This document shows positions 1 through 10,053 of a stretch of 64,000 nucleotides of DNA, in pieces. Position 1 is the stretch's first letter; each line of letters starts with the position of its first letter. Both the position numbers and the translations under genes were made by a program. Origin of the DNA: Anopheles merus (taxonomy: Eukaryota; Arthropoda; Insecta; Diptera; Culicidae); the NCBI RefSeq assembly GCF_017562075.2, contig NC_054083.1:45563269-45627268 (forward strand). The letters are read 5' to 3'. Under the pieces are notes generated by a model that did not search any database, was not told where the DNA came from, and saw only the letters and a list, made by a program, of their open reading frames with translations.

Positions 1-111
1 CAGTCGCTGCTCAAGCTGCGTCTGCTCCGGGCCGGCGCTGGGAGCGGGACAGGAAACATAAACCAACGATTTACCCCGGGACAGTCATTGCCTGCCAGCA
101 GCCCGCATTAA
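1..111 (+). CDS. Possible 3'-terminal coding scrap (doubtful)
   Basis: Frame 1 is open from the window edge to a TAA at 109-111, giving 36 residues rich in Leu, Arg, Gly and Ser. The first fifteen codons have the G/C-ending third positions typical of real exons elsewhere in the window, and the sequence turns A/T-rich soon after the stop. No domain is recognisable and a second frame is open for a similar length. It could be the end of a gene lying to the left, or GC-rich 5' untranslated sequence. The support is weak. Confidence 0.2.
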   Translation, partial: QSLLKLRLLRAGAGSGTGNINQRFTPGQSLPASSPH

Positions 112-770
112 ACTCTCACAGGTGGTAAACAGCCCAAAGGAACTTCACTCCCGTACCGTAGTTTCATCGTACGCAGAGCAATAACGAAAAAAAAATAACT
201 GCACCATCACAACGGACCTCGACAACCGTCCCCGTGAGCGGGTGCGAGATTTTTGCAGCGATTATTAATGCGCTCCTTTTTATCGGCCCCGGTACTGCAG
301 GAATCGTAAACTGTCAGCAGACACCGAGCGCCGATTGAAGTGGAGAATCAAATTAAAACCCGAGTCGAGATGGTGTGCTGGGGGAGGATATGAATTAAAT
401 TTTATAAGCCTCCCGGTCCACCCGGGGGGGGGGGGGGGGACACCAATTTGCTTGCATTTAATTGTGGACAACCAACACGCGGGAAAGCCTTCTAAAAAAA
501 TGTGCAGCGTAAGAGATGAAGAGAACGACGGCTATCTTCCCGATGTGGTGTCATTGCTGAGGGTTTGTTGTGGAGGCTGCAGGATCGCTGTGAGTGCCAT
601 TAAAAGTGTCATGAACAATTAAGGCAGCGTAGGATTTGATGCTAACAGCTAAATGAACCGTTTTCATTATCATTATTAAGCAAGAATTTATGATTCTTCC
701 AGTTGGGATTTGATATTCAGACAATTTTTCTGTTGTTATTTGCATCAAAACAGCAAATGCAATCATTTAA

Positions 771-798
771 CATAGAATTCTTAATATTGAATTCTATG
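771..798. repeat. Perfect hairpin, 10-bp arms and 8-bp loop
   Basis: The arms CATAGAATTC and GAATTCTATG are exact reverse complements around the loop TTAATATT. It lies in A/T-rich non-coding DNA. It could be the inner part of a small inverted-repeat element or chance in A/T-rich sequence. No target duplication was found around it. Confidence 0.6.
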
Positions 799-1767
799 AA
801 AATAACCATTTCAAAATATGAAAACATTAAACAGTAACATAACAGTAACAACACTAAACATCTTCGATGTATGATTTTGACCTATTCTAACTGCAAAGCT
901 CAATGGTTTTGAGTCGAGAATGGTTGACAACAGCTCAATATTTGGTACCATGATGATTCCTAAACCTACACAATACAATTAAAATACTTGCAATAATCTC
1001 AAATTCATAACGACAAACTCGAAAAAATTGATCAAACTCTACGAACGAAAAGCCGCTCTAATGGAAAACATAAATTGCGCCTAAAGGTATGCAAAGGGAG
1101 TAGCAAATTTAGATTATTTAAGTATGCACAAATGAAGAGTGTTTGAAACACAGCTGAATTTAGCGAATTTTATCAAAACTATACTTAATTCTAACAATCC
1201 ACTGTTTACTCAATAAACAATTTAAACCCATAAAAAACTAAATAACAGTAACTCTGCTTTTCCCTGAACACTCATGCACGGTTGATTGTTTGATTAAAGA
1301 GTGCGCCGTGCTGACAGATTTGCTGCCTGGTTAAACAAGAATACAATCATTTCGGTGACATACGTATCTGTACCGTGCACTGTGCACGCTGCAGCAAGAG
1401 AGCATCGAGAGCGTCTGTCTCTCTACCTCAGTCATGAATACATTTATGGGGATTTTTTCATGACGTACGTGAGATTCGTGGCCAATTCTACCCAGAAAGA
1501 CCGAGCTGTTCTGTGGACCAGCACTGTTTCCACAGCTTTTTTGTGTTAACTGCCATGTTTTTGTTTACCATCGAGCACACTAGCACATGCCAAACAAGCA
1601 CGATACACTGTCGAGCGGCGGGCGACTGGTGAAAGATTAAAAAGGCGACAGCAACAATCACACAAAAATCCGGAAATACTATCAACTTGCCGAGTTGCAG
1701 TGCACCAATCGTTTCGACGTTGACAGTTGACGTGCAGAGAAGACGAAGGTCTGCTTGACTATGTTGT

Positions 1768-1791
1768 TGCTGCTGCTGCTGCTGCTGCTGC
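1768..1791. repeat. (TGC)8 microsatellite
   Basis: Eight uninterrupted TGC units. They create short poly-Gln and poly-Ala open frames on the two strands, but nothing around them supports coding. Confidence 0.85.
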
Positions 1792-3102
1792 AAGAATCAT
1801 GTTGATCCCCGGGGCGTGTTGTTGTGATAGATTGTGTGTGTTTGTGTTTGCAGGAGCGTGTGTTTACTTTAGCTTGTCGAGCGCGAGGTGCACATACCAG
1901 GAAGCACCAGACATTCCCTTGCATGATCCCCAGCGAGCCAGCCCGGTAGAATCATGCAATTTATGAAAATACAAACAAAGCAAGTAAAGCCACACCGGTA
2001 CGGTAAATCAATCAATTCGATGGGTCTTAACGGTGGGCCCCCCACCCCGTCCCACCGACCGGTTGCTGCGTTTGATTGCACTCAATTCAGGTGAAAGATG
2101 AGCGTGAGCATTGCAACAATTTTGCATTTTCTTCTGTGCGATTGGATTTTAATGCGCAGGAACATACAGCACAGAACAAAACCGAACCGGTCTCTACTCC
2201 CCGCGGCTATTGATCGCGGTGACAAATCGATTTCACTTCCCGGGGTTGCTCGCGTTTACTATTCCCCCATTTTACCGTCCAACGGCACAGTCCCCAACAG
2301 TATCGATTCTTCGGCGAAGCGGCTTAAAACGGAAGCAAACGCCAACCAACCAACAAAAAATGGCTCTTCAACTTGCCGCAGCGTCTCTCCTTCGCTCGCT
2401 GCACCGTTTAAACACTTTATTCGCAATGGACTGCAATAAATAAAACCCTTAACTACCGGCGATGAGATTAATGACCTTCGCCGTCCGCCATTCGCAATGA
2501 GCCGATGGAAGCCGCCTGCCAGTAAAGGAAGGTGATCGTTTTAAGCTTTTTTCGCTGCTCTAATGCCACCCCGTACTGTATCGACACGGGGCCGGGGAGG
2601 ACACGTATGCAGAGATTCGCCAGTTCAACACCCTCCTTACATTTGATTACACGCTCAAACGCTGACCCGCTGAGCCAAAGGGTCGCCCGCTAGCGCCAAA
2701 CACAAGAGGACACAACCTCGTCAACAGCCCTGGCCAGAAGCGCCGGAGCGTTACAATTCAAATTTAGCCGAGTGCGAAATGTGAAATTCGACCTGCGTGA
2801 GCGATTGAATGAGAGGCAGAGGGGGGGGGCGAGGAAGATAACTCAATTGGAACTACATTAAAATCATCCTTCCGGCCATTAGCACCGGTGCCCATTGGTC
2901 CGGTTGGCGGAGGGCCATGACGATTCTATTTCTATTTGGTCTGTTTTGTTTCGTTCCGGGTCCGCTGCTTTATTCTTCGCTGCAAAAGGTGTAAAAGTTA
3001 CGCTTGTGTGCCCCTTTTTTATCCTCCCCTGTGAGTGCCTTCGTTGGAGCGTTCCTTTCCTCCTCTCCCTGGAAGTAAGACCGTTTCGCAAGAGGTTTCA
3101 TT

Positions 3103-3107
3103 GTCTG
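3103..3107. repeat. Left target-site duplication GTCTG
   Basis: The five bases GTCTG immediately precede the 5' LTR and are repeated exactly after the 3' LTR at 10049-10053. A 5-bp duplication is within the range known for BEL/Pao integrases. Confidence 0.9.
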
Positions 3108-3309
3108 TGTTGGCACGTTTGCCATGCGGTTTGTCAGCACACATAAATGTTTGTTTATAAAGATCGGTTGTCACTTGTCCATTCGCGATAATCCGGCTGG
3201 TTATCAAACCGAGCACCAGGTGGCGTTAGACAGGAGGATAACACCGACAACAGAAGATAAACAGGGGGAGATAGAAACAAGGCGAGAGGGAAATGAAGTT
3301 ACGTCCGAT

Positions 3310-3340
<31 letters not shown>

Positions 3341-3556
3341 ATACAAGAAATTAGAAACTAGGTCACGGTCGAGAACAGGGGTCACCAAGGGTCATGCTAT
3401 CTCGGTACGCAAAAAAGGGCAGTACGCAAACGATCAGCTGAGAGACCGGACTATTTTTAAACCGCGCCTACACTCGAAAACCATTATTCGCTTGTGAAAT
3501 CGCCGTTACAAAAACCCGGAAATAAAATTAATTGTTTAGTGAATTCTAAAGCAACA
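3108..3556 (+). repeat. 5' LTR of the BEL/Pao element
   Basis: The LTR is 449 bp and matches the 3' LTR base for base except for three length differences: a G run near 3202, the GA tract near 3310-3341, and an A run near 3412. It contains a purine GA tract, a TATA-like ATTTTTAAA at about 3452 and a candidate polyadenylation signal AATAAA at 3521-3526. These would place transcription start and the R region in the last third of the LTR. The assignment of U3, R and U5 is inference. Confidence 0.95.
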
Positions 3557-3619
3557 AATTTTAAAAATAGTCAGCATTCAAAGAATATTCGATCCGTTTG
3601 CAAATCTACATTGTGCAAG

Positions 3620-5420
3620 ATGCCGAAAGCCGCGAAAGGACACGATTGCATTGCATGCGATCGCAAGAATAGTGCGTCGAATATGGTGCAGTGCGATAAG
3701 TGCAACGGATGGAGCCATTTCGACTGTGCAAATGTTTCGTGGAGCGTAAAAAACGAAAAGTGGTCATGTGAAAAGTGCAAAGCCGCGGAAAAGGTCGACG
3801 AGTATCATGCTGAAGGTGAAAGTAAAATGGTGCCCGGCAGTAAGCCTCAAGCTAGCTGCGATTTGGTTCATCAAGAAGAAAACCAAGCAGCCCATGGCGA
3901 TGGCGATCAGGAGCCGACAAGGAAGCCAATCCACACCGAGCAGCAGGAAGCGACCGGGCGAGAATCCGAGCAACGAGCACCAGAACGTGGATCGCGCCAC
4001 GCAGTTAGTGAAATGTCGAGAAGTTCATCCAAATGCACGTTGATGAAGCTTCTGACCGAGCAAAATGAAACGGTGAAGCGTCTCCTCGCGGAAAAGGAAA
4101 AGATGATGGCCGACCATTTGAAGCTGCAGATGGACTTGCAGCGTAGAATGGACGAACTCGAGAAACGGTCCAATCGGAGCGATGGAAAAAGTGCCTCTGA
4201 AATCTCATCGGTCGTTAGAGGTGAGATGAAGACCGCGAATTGGGTGCAAAGCAAAATGCGTACTTACCACATGCCGCTAGCAGCTGGGAGCCCCAAGCAA
4301 CTATGCAGGAACACCTTACACCTTCGACGAGTAACCAAGAAAGGTACAGTGATATGGTGAGAGACAAGTTGCACAGAGAGAGGACAGTGAACTGTCTGAG
4401 ACCAACTGCAGATCAGATTGCAGCCAGACAAGCATGGCCACGAAAATTACCTGCGTTTAGCGGAACGCCTAGGGACTGGCCACGATTTTATAATAGCTAC
4501 GTGGAGTCAACAGCAGCATGTGGATTTTCAAACGTGGAAAATCTAGCTAGACTGGAAGAGTGTTTGTTTGGCGCAGCACGGGATGTGGTTGAAGGCTGGT
4601 TGGATTCACCTTCATCCGTGCCGTTAGTAATTAAAACCCTCCAGCGTCTGTTTGGCAAACCATCCCTCGTGGTTACGGATATGGTGCAGAAAATCCGACA
4701 AGTGCATCCACCTAGACCCGAACGCTTGGACGACTTAATTACATTTGGGTTGGCTGTTCAACACTTATGCAGCCAGCTTAGTTCCGATGACCGAAAGCAC
4801 TACTTAGCTAATCACGAGTTGCTGGAAGAGCTTGTCGATAAGCTACCAGCGTCAAGGCAGTTGGATTGGGCCACATACAAACGAGCAATCCAAGCCAAAC
4901 GCCAAATAGAGCCTACGCTATATGAATTTGGCCTATTCATGGAAGACCTGGTAGAAAAGGCTAGCGATGTAACTAAGTACATTCCTCCTAAATCCAGCAC
5001 GTCAAGGCCTGCAAGGAATCATGACCGTTCGCACGTCTTCCTACATGCACCAGCAACCAACAGCATCGAACAAGACAGAATACCAGTCCTTCAAGCTTCA
5101 CCTCAAGTGCTAGAAACCAACCACAAGGTCCAGAGAGAGTTTCCTATGGGACAGGTGAATGTCTAGTCTGCCACGATCCAGCACATCGCGTTAAACACTG
5201 CGATAGCTTTAAACGCATGAGCCTTGAAGCACGACAAGCTACCGTGAGGAAATTCAAACTGTGCTATGTATGTTTGGGAATGCATGCGTCCAATCTATGC
5301 AGATCCAGATACGTCTGCCAAGTTTCGGGTTGTCGAGAACGACACCACACGCTACTTCACGAGGGTCCACCAGATTCCACACCCACGGTAGCTGACTGCA
5401 GAGTCCATCAGATGAAGGAG
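3620..5420 (+). CDS. gag: BEL/Pao Gag with N-terminal PHD-type finger (frame broken)
   Basis: The start ATG at 3620 is chosen because the recognisable protein begins there; the frame is also open upstream into the LTR. Residues 10-52 have Cys and His at 10, 13, 24, 27, 32, 35, 49 and 52, the C4HC3 spacing of a PHD finger. An acidic/polar linker and a predicted coiled coil (about 4042-4185) follow. From about 4430 to 4950 is the DUF1759-type Gag domain, with the PAFSG motif. Then come CCHC knuckles of the forms CX2CX4HX4C (from about 5158) and CX2CX3HX4C (from about 5260). The frame changes between about 4250 and 4340 and again near 5150. Gag packages element RNA in cytoplasmic particles; what the PHD finger binds is unknown. 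Confidence 0.85.
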
Positions 5421-5429
5421 AAGCCGTCT

Positions 5430-5820
5430 GATACTTATTCCGGATTGTGCCTGTTTCAGTATACAACGGCACAGTAACCGTCGAAACCTTGGCGTTCCTG
5501 GATGAAGGATCGTCTCTCACACTGGTGGAAGCAGCGTTAGCGGAACAACTTGGGCTGAAAGGGGATCCGGATCCGCTAGAGCTTCATTGGACTTCCGACG
5601 TCAAAAGGAATGAAGCTACTTCTCGTCGCGTCAGTCTGCAGATCTCGGCAAAAGGGGGTGAGCGGCGCTATTCAATAGCGGCCGCTCACACTATCAACAA
5701 GCTAAGTCTTCCACCACAAAACCCAAATTTAAAACATCTGATAAGAAACCTTTATACTTGCAGGACATTCCACTTCTCACCGTCGACCACCCCGTTCCAC
5801 AAGTGCTCATCGGGTTAGCA
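5430..5820 (+). CDS. BEL/Pao aspartic protease region (frame broken)
   Basis: The sequence around 5490-5520 carries LDEGSS followed by LTLV, the variant active-site loop seen in peptidase A17 of BEL/Pao elements, where other retroviral-type proteases have DTG or DSG. It lies directly after the zinc knuckles, as expected for processing of the Gag-Pol polyprotein. It is entered by one frame change near 5440 and left by another at about 5720-5760. Downstream, PLLTVDHPVPQVLIG at about 5764-5808 is the conserved BEL segment that follows the protease. Confidence 0.8.
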
Positions 5821-7240
5821 GACGTAGAATTGCTAAAACCGCTGGAAACACGTTCGGGGCAGCCTGGAGAGCCGATCGCCGTTCGCAGTGCGCTAGGGTG
5901 GGCCATTTATGGAACGATAAATGCAAGTAATAAGGAGAGATGTCAAAGCGCTCATTATCACAACACCCATCTGATTGAGGATAGCCACCGATCCTCCAGC
6001 AACAAAGAAAACAATGATCAAGAACTGAACGAGACCATGCGGCAGTACTTTGCGTTAGAGGAAAGTGCTGTGTGTTCCTTTAACAAGTTCCTGTCAGAAC
6101 CTGAAGATGTGCGTAGGGCAAAAATAATATTAGAAACCACTACAACTAAGTGCAATGGCCGTTACACTACGGGCTTGTTGTGGAAAAGCGATGATTTCCG
6201 TTTTCCAGACAGTAAACCGATGGCGATGGCAAGGCTTCGATCCCTCGAGAGAAAGTTAGAAAAGGACCCAGACCTGAAAGAAAACGTACATAATCAGATA
6301 CGATTGTATGTTGAAAAGGGTTTCGCACATAGGGCAGAGGAGTCTGAGTTGAACTCGGTCGAACAAAAAAGGGTCTGGTACTTACCGCTCAATGTAGTTG
6401 GGCATCCCCGAAAACCAGATAAAAAGCGTTTAGTGTGGGATGCAGCAGCCAAAGTAAGAGGAGTATCGTTGAACTCGGAGCTGTTGAAAGGGCCCGACCT
6501 GTTAGTGCAGCTGCCCACCGTTCTTTGCAAATTCCGCCAACGCCTGGTGGCATTGGGGGAGACATTGAGAAAATGTTCCACCAAATCCGTATAAGAGAAG
6601 AGGACAAGCACTCACAAAGATTCCTCTTTCGTTTCGATCCAAACCATGAACCACAAACCTACATCATGGATGTCGCAACATTTGGAGCTTCTTGTTCTCC
6701 ATGCTCAGCCCAGTATATAATGCACCGAAATGCGGAAGAACATGCCAACATATATCCAGAAGCGGCAGCCGCTATCAAACAAAGCACATACATGGACGAC
6801 TACTTCGATAGTTGCGACACGTTGGAAGAGGCAATTAATAGGGCAAAACAAGTACGGCACATTCATGCGCAGGCTGGATTCAATATGAGAAACTGGGTGA
6901 GCAACAACAATGCTGTCCTCGAAGGTCTGGAAGAATCAACGAGCGATCGTGATCTGTTTATAAACTTCGGTCAAGAGGGTAAGCACCCACGCGTGCTTGG
7001 AATAATATGGGACCCCGTATCAGACTCATTCAAATTTTCTGCAAACTGGCATGAAGAGCTGAAACCATACATTGATGGCACCAAGAAGCCTACTAAGCGC
7101 ATAGTTCTGCGAATCATCATGAGTCTGTTTGACCCATTGGGACTTGTGGCGCCAGTGCTCATCCATGGCAGAATGATGATGCAAGATCTCTGGCGTGATA
7201 ACCTAAAATGGGATGATGAACTAAATGAAACACAGTATAA
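5821..7240 (+). CDS. BEL/Pao reverse transcriptase (frame broken)
   Basis: This part of Pol copies element RNA into DNA. After a linker (ALGWAIYG at about 5887-5910), the palm and finger motifs begin near 6360. The frame changes within a G run near 6550, after which GGDIEKMFHQI and, at about 6793, the catalytic YMDD motif are intact. The thumb/connection part, including SLFDPLGL at about 7123, runs to about 7240. All three catalytic carboxylate contexts appear present. The break lies at a homopolymer, which suggests the break may be a sequence error rather than a real lesion. Confidence 0.88.
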
Positions 7241-7830
7241 CAAGTTTAAACGATGGACGGCACTACTTCCCAGTATCCATTCCCTAAGAATCCCGCGATG
7301 CTACTTTGGAGTGAACGCGTCAAACACACATGCTCCCTACAATTGCACATTTTTACCGACGCTAGTGAGTTGGGGTACGGCTGTGCGGCCTACTTTAGAA
7401 AAGAGACTCCTAGCGGTATACGTTGTGCGCTGGTTATGGCACGAAGTAAAGTAGCCCCCTTACAACACCTGACGATCCCCAAGCTAGAATTACAGGCAGC
7501 GCTACTGGGCGCAAGACTAAAACGCATGGTATGCGACAGCCACGACCTGGAAATTAAAGCCACGTACTTCCACACAGATTCTGAAGTAGTGCTTTCGTGG
7601 ATCAGAACACCTACCCATGAGCTAAAGCAGTTTGTAGCATGTCGAGTAGGCGAAATATTGTCACTATCAGACTCAAAGGAATGGAGACACGTCCCTACTA
7701 AAGAAAACCCTGCCGATTGTTTAACAAAGTGGGGGAAGGATACTATGATCGATCCACAAGGCAGATGGCTGAACGGGCCTGCGTTTCTGTATCTGAATGA
7801 GAACAACTGGCCTGCGCAAAAACCGATTGA
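7241..7830 (+). CDS. BEL/Pao RNase H region (frame broken)
   Basis: The segment carries HIFTDASELGYG at about 7348-7383, which holds the first catalytic Asp, and TDSEVVLSW at about 7576, with a later Asp. It ends with NPADCLTKW near 7708-7734, typical of the BEL RNase H. It is reached by a frame change at roughly 7320-7340. RNase H removes the RNA strand during reverse transcription. The domain is otherwise of normal length. Confidence 0.85.
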
Positions 7831-9493
7831 AGCTACAAACCAGGAACGGAAAACATGCTACATCTCAGTGCATTCAAGCCCAGCGTCACCCCATAGAGAG
7901 CTAGTAGTAGATGCATTCAGAATTTCCAGTTGGAAAGTTTTAGTGCGAACTGTCGCAAATCTTTGGCGTTTCGTTTCCAATTGTCGGCGTAAAGCAAAAG
8001 GTCTGCCAATACAATCCCTCAAAGCCACCAAAAGGCAAATCGGCAGTATCAAACAAAAAATAGCAGCAGAACATACACCCCTAACCAGCGAAGAATACCA
8101 GAAAGCCGAACGATTTCTGCTGCAAAACGCACAGATGGATGCTTTTGAGAAAGAAGTTCAGGTGTTAGCTAAGTCCAACTCGACTCACGCCCCACGCACC
8201 ACTCAGAATGAAACCGCACCTCAAGTACCACGCAATAGTACGCTTTATGGCTTAACCCCCTTTTTAGATGAGTTTGGGATCCTGCGAATCGATGGGCGCA
8301 CAGCCAAAGCTCATCACATTCCCTTCGATACAAGATACCCCATCATTCTACCGAAAACACACTACGTTACAACACTTATTTTGAGGGAGTATCATCAACG
8401 CTTTGGTCACGCTAACAACGAGACTGTGGTAAACGAAGTACGGCAACGTTTCTACCTAAAACACCTGCGATCCAGCGTGGCCAGAATCGCCAAAAAACTG
8501 TCAACGATGCAAAATCAAGAAGACGCAACCATTACAGCCACGAATGGCACCGTTGCCAGAAGCAAGGCTTACTCCATATGTACGTCCGTTTTGTAAAGTG
8601 GGAGTAGATTATTTAGGGCCGATCGAGGTGGTTAATTCGAGGCGCAAAGAAAAGCGTTACATTGCAGTATTCACCTGTTTAGTGACGAGAGCGGTGCATT
8701 TAGAAGTAGCGCACAGCCTTTCTACTGAAGCCTGCATTATGGCGATAAGACGTTTCGTTAGCAGACGCGGAGCTCCCAGCGAGATATTTTCCGACAACGG
8801 GACCAATTTCGTTGGAGCCAATAATGAACTCACGAAACAACTGGCGGACATCAACTACTCTTGTGCCGAAACATTCACCGGTGTTCAGACGAGATGGATA
8901 TTTAATCCCCCTTCGGCACCCCATATGGGAGGCGCATGGGAACGGATGGTGCGAAGTGTTAGGAAGCTATGCTAGCACTGGATGACGGTAGGAAACTGAA
9001 CGACGAGATACTCCTAACCGCATTAGCCGATTCAGAAAGTCTGATCAACTCCCGACCGCTTACCTATATGCCGCAAAGCTCGTCAAATGCAGAAGCGCTT
9101 ACACCCAATCACTTTCTGTTAGGGAGTTCGTGCGGAACCAAGGAGCAGCTGCGTCCCAACGTAGATTTAGCAGAAACACTAAGAAGCAGCTACAAACGAT
9201 CTACAGCTTTAGCCGATGCGATGTGGGACCGTTGGTTGAAGGAGTATTTGCCAGCCCTGAACACTAGGTCCAAATGGCACGAAGATACGCGTCGGTTGAA
9301 TGTTGGCGATCTTGTATTCATCGCTGAGGGTCCGCGGAAGAATTGGTTGAGGGCGAAGGTTGAGGAGACGATAGCCGGTAAAGACGGCAGAATAAGGCAG
9401 GTGGTAGTGCGGACGGCAAACGGCAAGTCACTAAAAAGACCAGTAGTTAAAATCGCTGTTCTTGATGTTGAGTGCGATTGCGATACAGTATAG
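7831..9493 (+). CDS. BEL/Pao integrase and C-terminal DUF5641-like domain (frame broken)
   Basis: The zinc-binding H2C2-type region starts near 8330, with HQRFGHAN at about 8395-8418. The frame changes in the A run at about 8494-8499. The catalytic core follows with GVDYLGP (about 8601), SDNGTNFVGA (about 8789) and GGAWERMVRSVR (about 8927), consistent with the D,D,E triad. A further break lies at about 8953-8956, in an AAG. The 8969-9493 part matches the conserved C-terminal domain of BEL integrases, with ALTPNHFLLG (about 9097) and RLNVGDLVF (about 9292). The stop is TAG at 9491-9493. The protein inserts the DNA copy into the host genome. Confidence 0.88.
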
Positions 9494-9586
9494 GAAAGTT
9501 ACCACCCTTCAAAACACTTCATCTTTATCGTCACTGAGCAAACGCGCTATTTATTTAGTAAATCCTTGAAAGCGTAAAGGATTGAC

Positions 9587-9595
9587 GGGGTGGAG
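9587..9595 (+). promoter_or_regulatory. Polypurine tract of the BEL element
   Basis: The sequence GGGGTGGAG directly abuts the 3' LTR. This is the usual position and composition of the primer for plus-strand DNA synthesis. A single T interrupts the purines. Confidence 0.75.
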
Positions 9596-9798
9596 TGTTG
9601 GCACGTTTGCCATGCGGTTTGTCAGCACACATAAATGTTTGTTTATAAAGATCGGTTGTCACTTGTCCATTCGCGATAATCCGGGCTGGTTATCAAACCG
9701 AGCACCAGGTGGCGTTAGACAGGAGGATAACACCGACAACAGAAGATAAACAGGGGGAGATAGAAACAAGGCGAGAGGGAAATGAAGTTACGTCCGAT

Positions 9799-9831
<33 letters not shown>

Positions 9832-10048
9832 ATACAAGAAATTAGAAACTAGGTCACGGTCGAGAACAGGGGTCACCAAGGGTCATGCTATCTCGGTACG
9901 CAAAAAAAGGGCAGTACGCAAACGATCAGCTGAGAGACCGGACTATTTTTAAACCGCGCCTACACTCGAAAACCATTATTCGCTTGTGAAATCGCCGTTA
10001 CAAAAACCCGGAAATAAAATTAATTGTTTAGTGAATTCTAAAGCAACA
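9596..10048 (+). repeat. 3' LTR of the BEL/Pao element
   Basis: The LTR is 453 bp. Against the 5' LTR it has one extra G, one extra GA unit and one extra A, with no base substitutions that I could find. Two of the three differences are in homopolymers and the third in a dinucleotide tract. Confidence 0.95.
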
Positions 10049-10053
10049 GTCTG
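10049..10053. repeat. Right target-site duplication GTCTG
   Basis: It is an exact copy of 3103-3107 and confirms the right boundary of the element. Confidence 0.9.

Larger units (their letters stand above)
112..3102. other. Non-coding stretch left of the retrotransposon
   Basis: I see no convincing gene here. The stretch has a poly-G run near 424-439, an A/T-rich part from about 620 to 1260, a (TGC)8 microsatellite at 1768-1791 and a short perfect hairpin at 771-798. Open frames on both strands are short, compositionally biased and overlap each other, as expected by chance. It may be intergenic or part of a large intron. Confidence 0.5.
3108..10048 (+). mobile_element. Complete BEL/Pao LTR retrotransposon
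   Basis: The element is 6.9 kb, bounded by direct LTRs (3108-3556 and 9596-10048) that begin TGTTGG and end CAACA, and flanked by the 5-bp duplication GTCTG. Between the LTRs lie, in order, a Gag with a PHD-type finger and CCHC knuckles, an aspartic protease, a reverse transcriptase with YMDD, an RNase H, an integrase, and a C-terminal DUF5641-like domain. This gene order and the sequence types are those of the BEL/Pao superfamily. Such elements normally have one gag-pol frame; here the frame changes about eight times, several of the breaks at short single-base runs. The two LTRs show no substitutions, only three length differences, so the insertion is recent. Flanking host DNA has no other disruption visible. 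Confidence 0.95.

Noticed and set aside
424..439. Poly-G run as a G-quadruplex or telomere-like feature
   Set aside because: It is a single homopolymer run without spaced G tracts; several similar runs occur in the window and their lengths may be unreliable.
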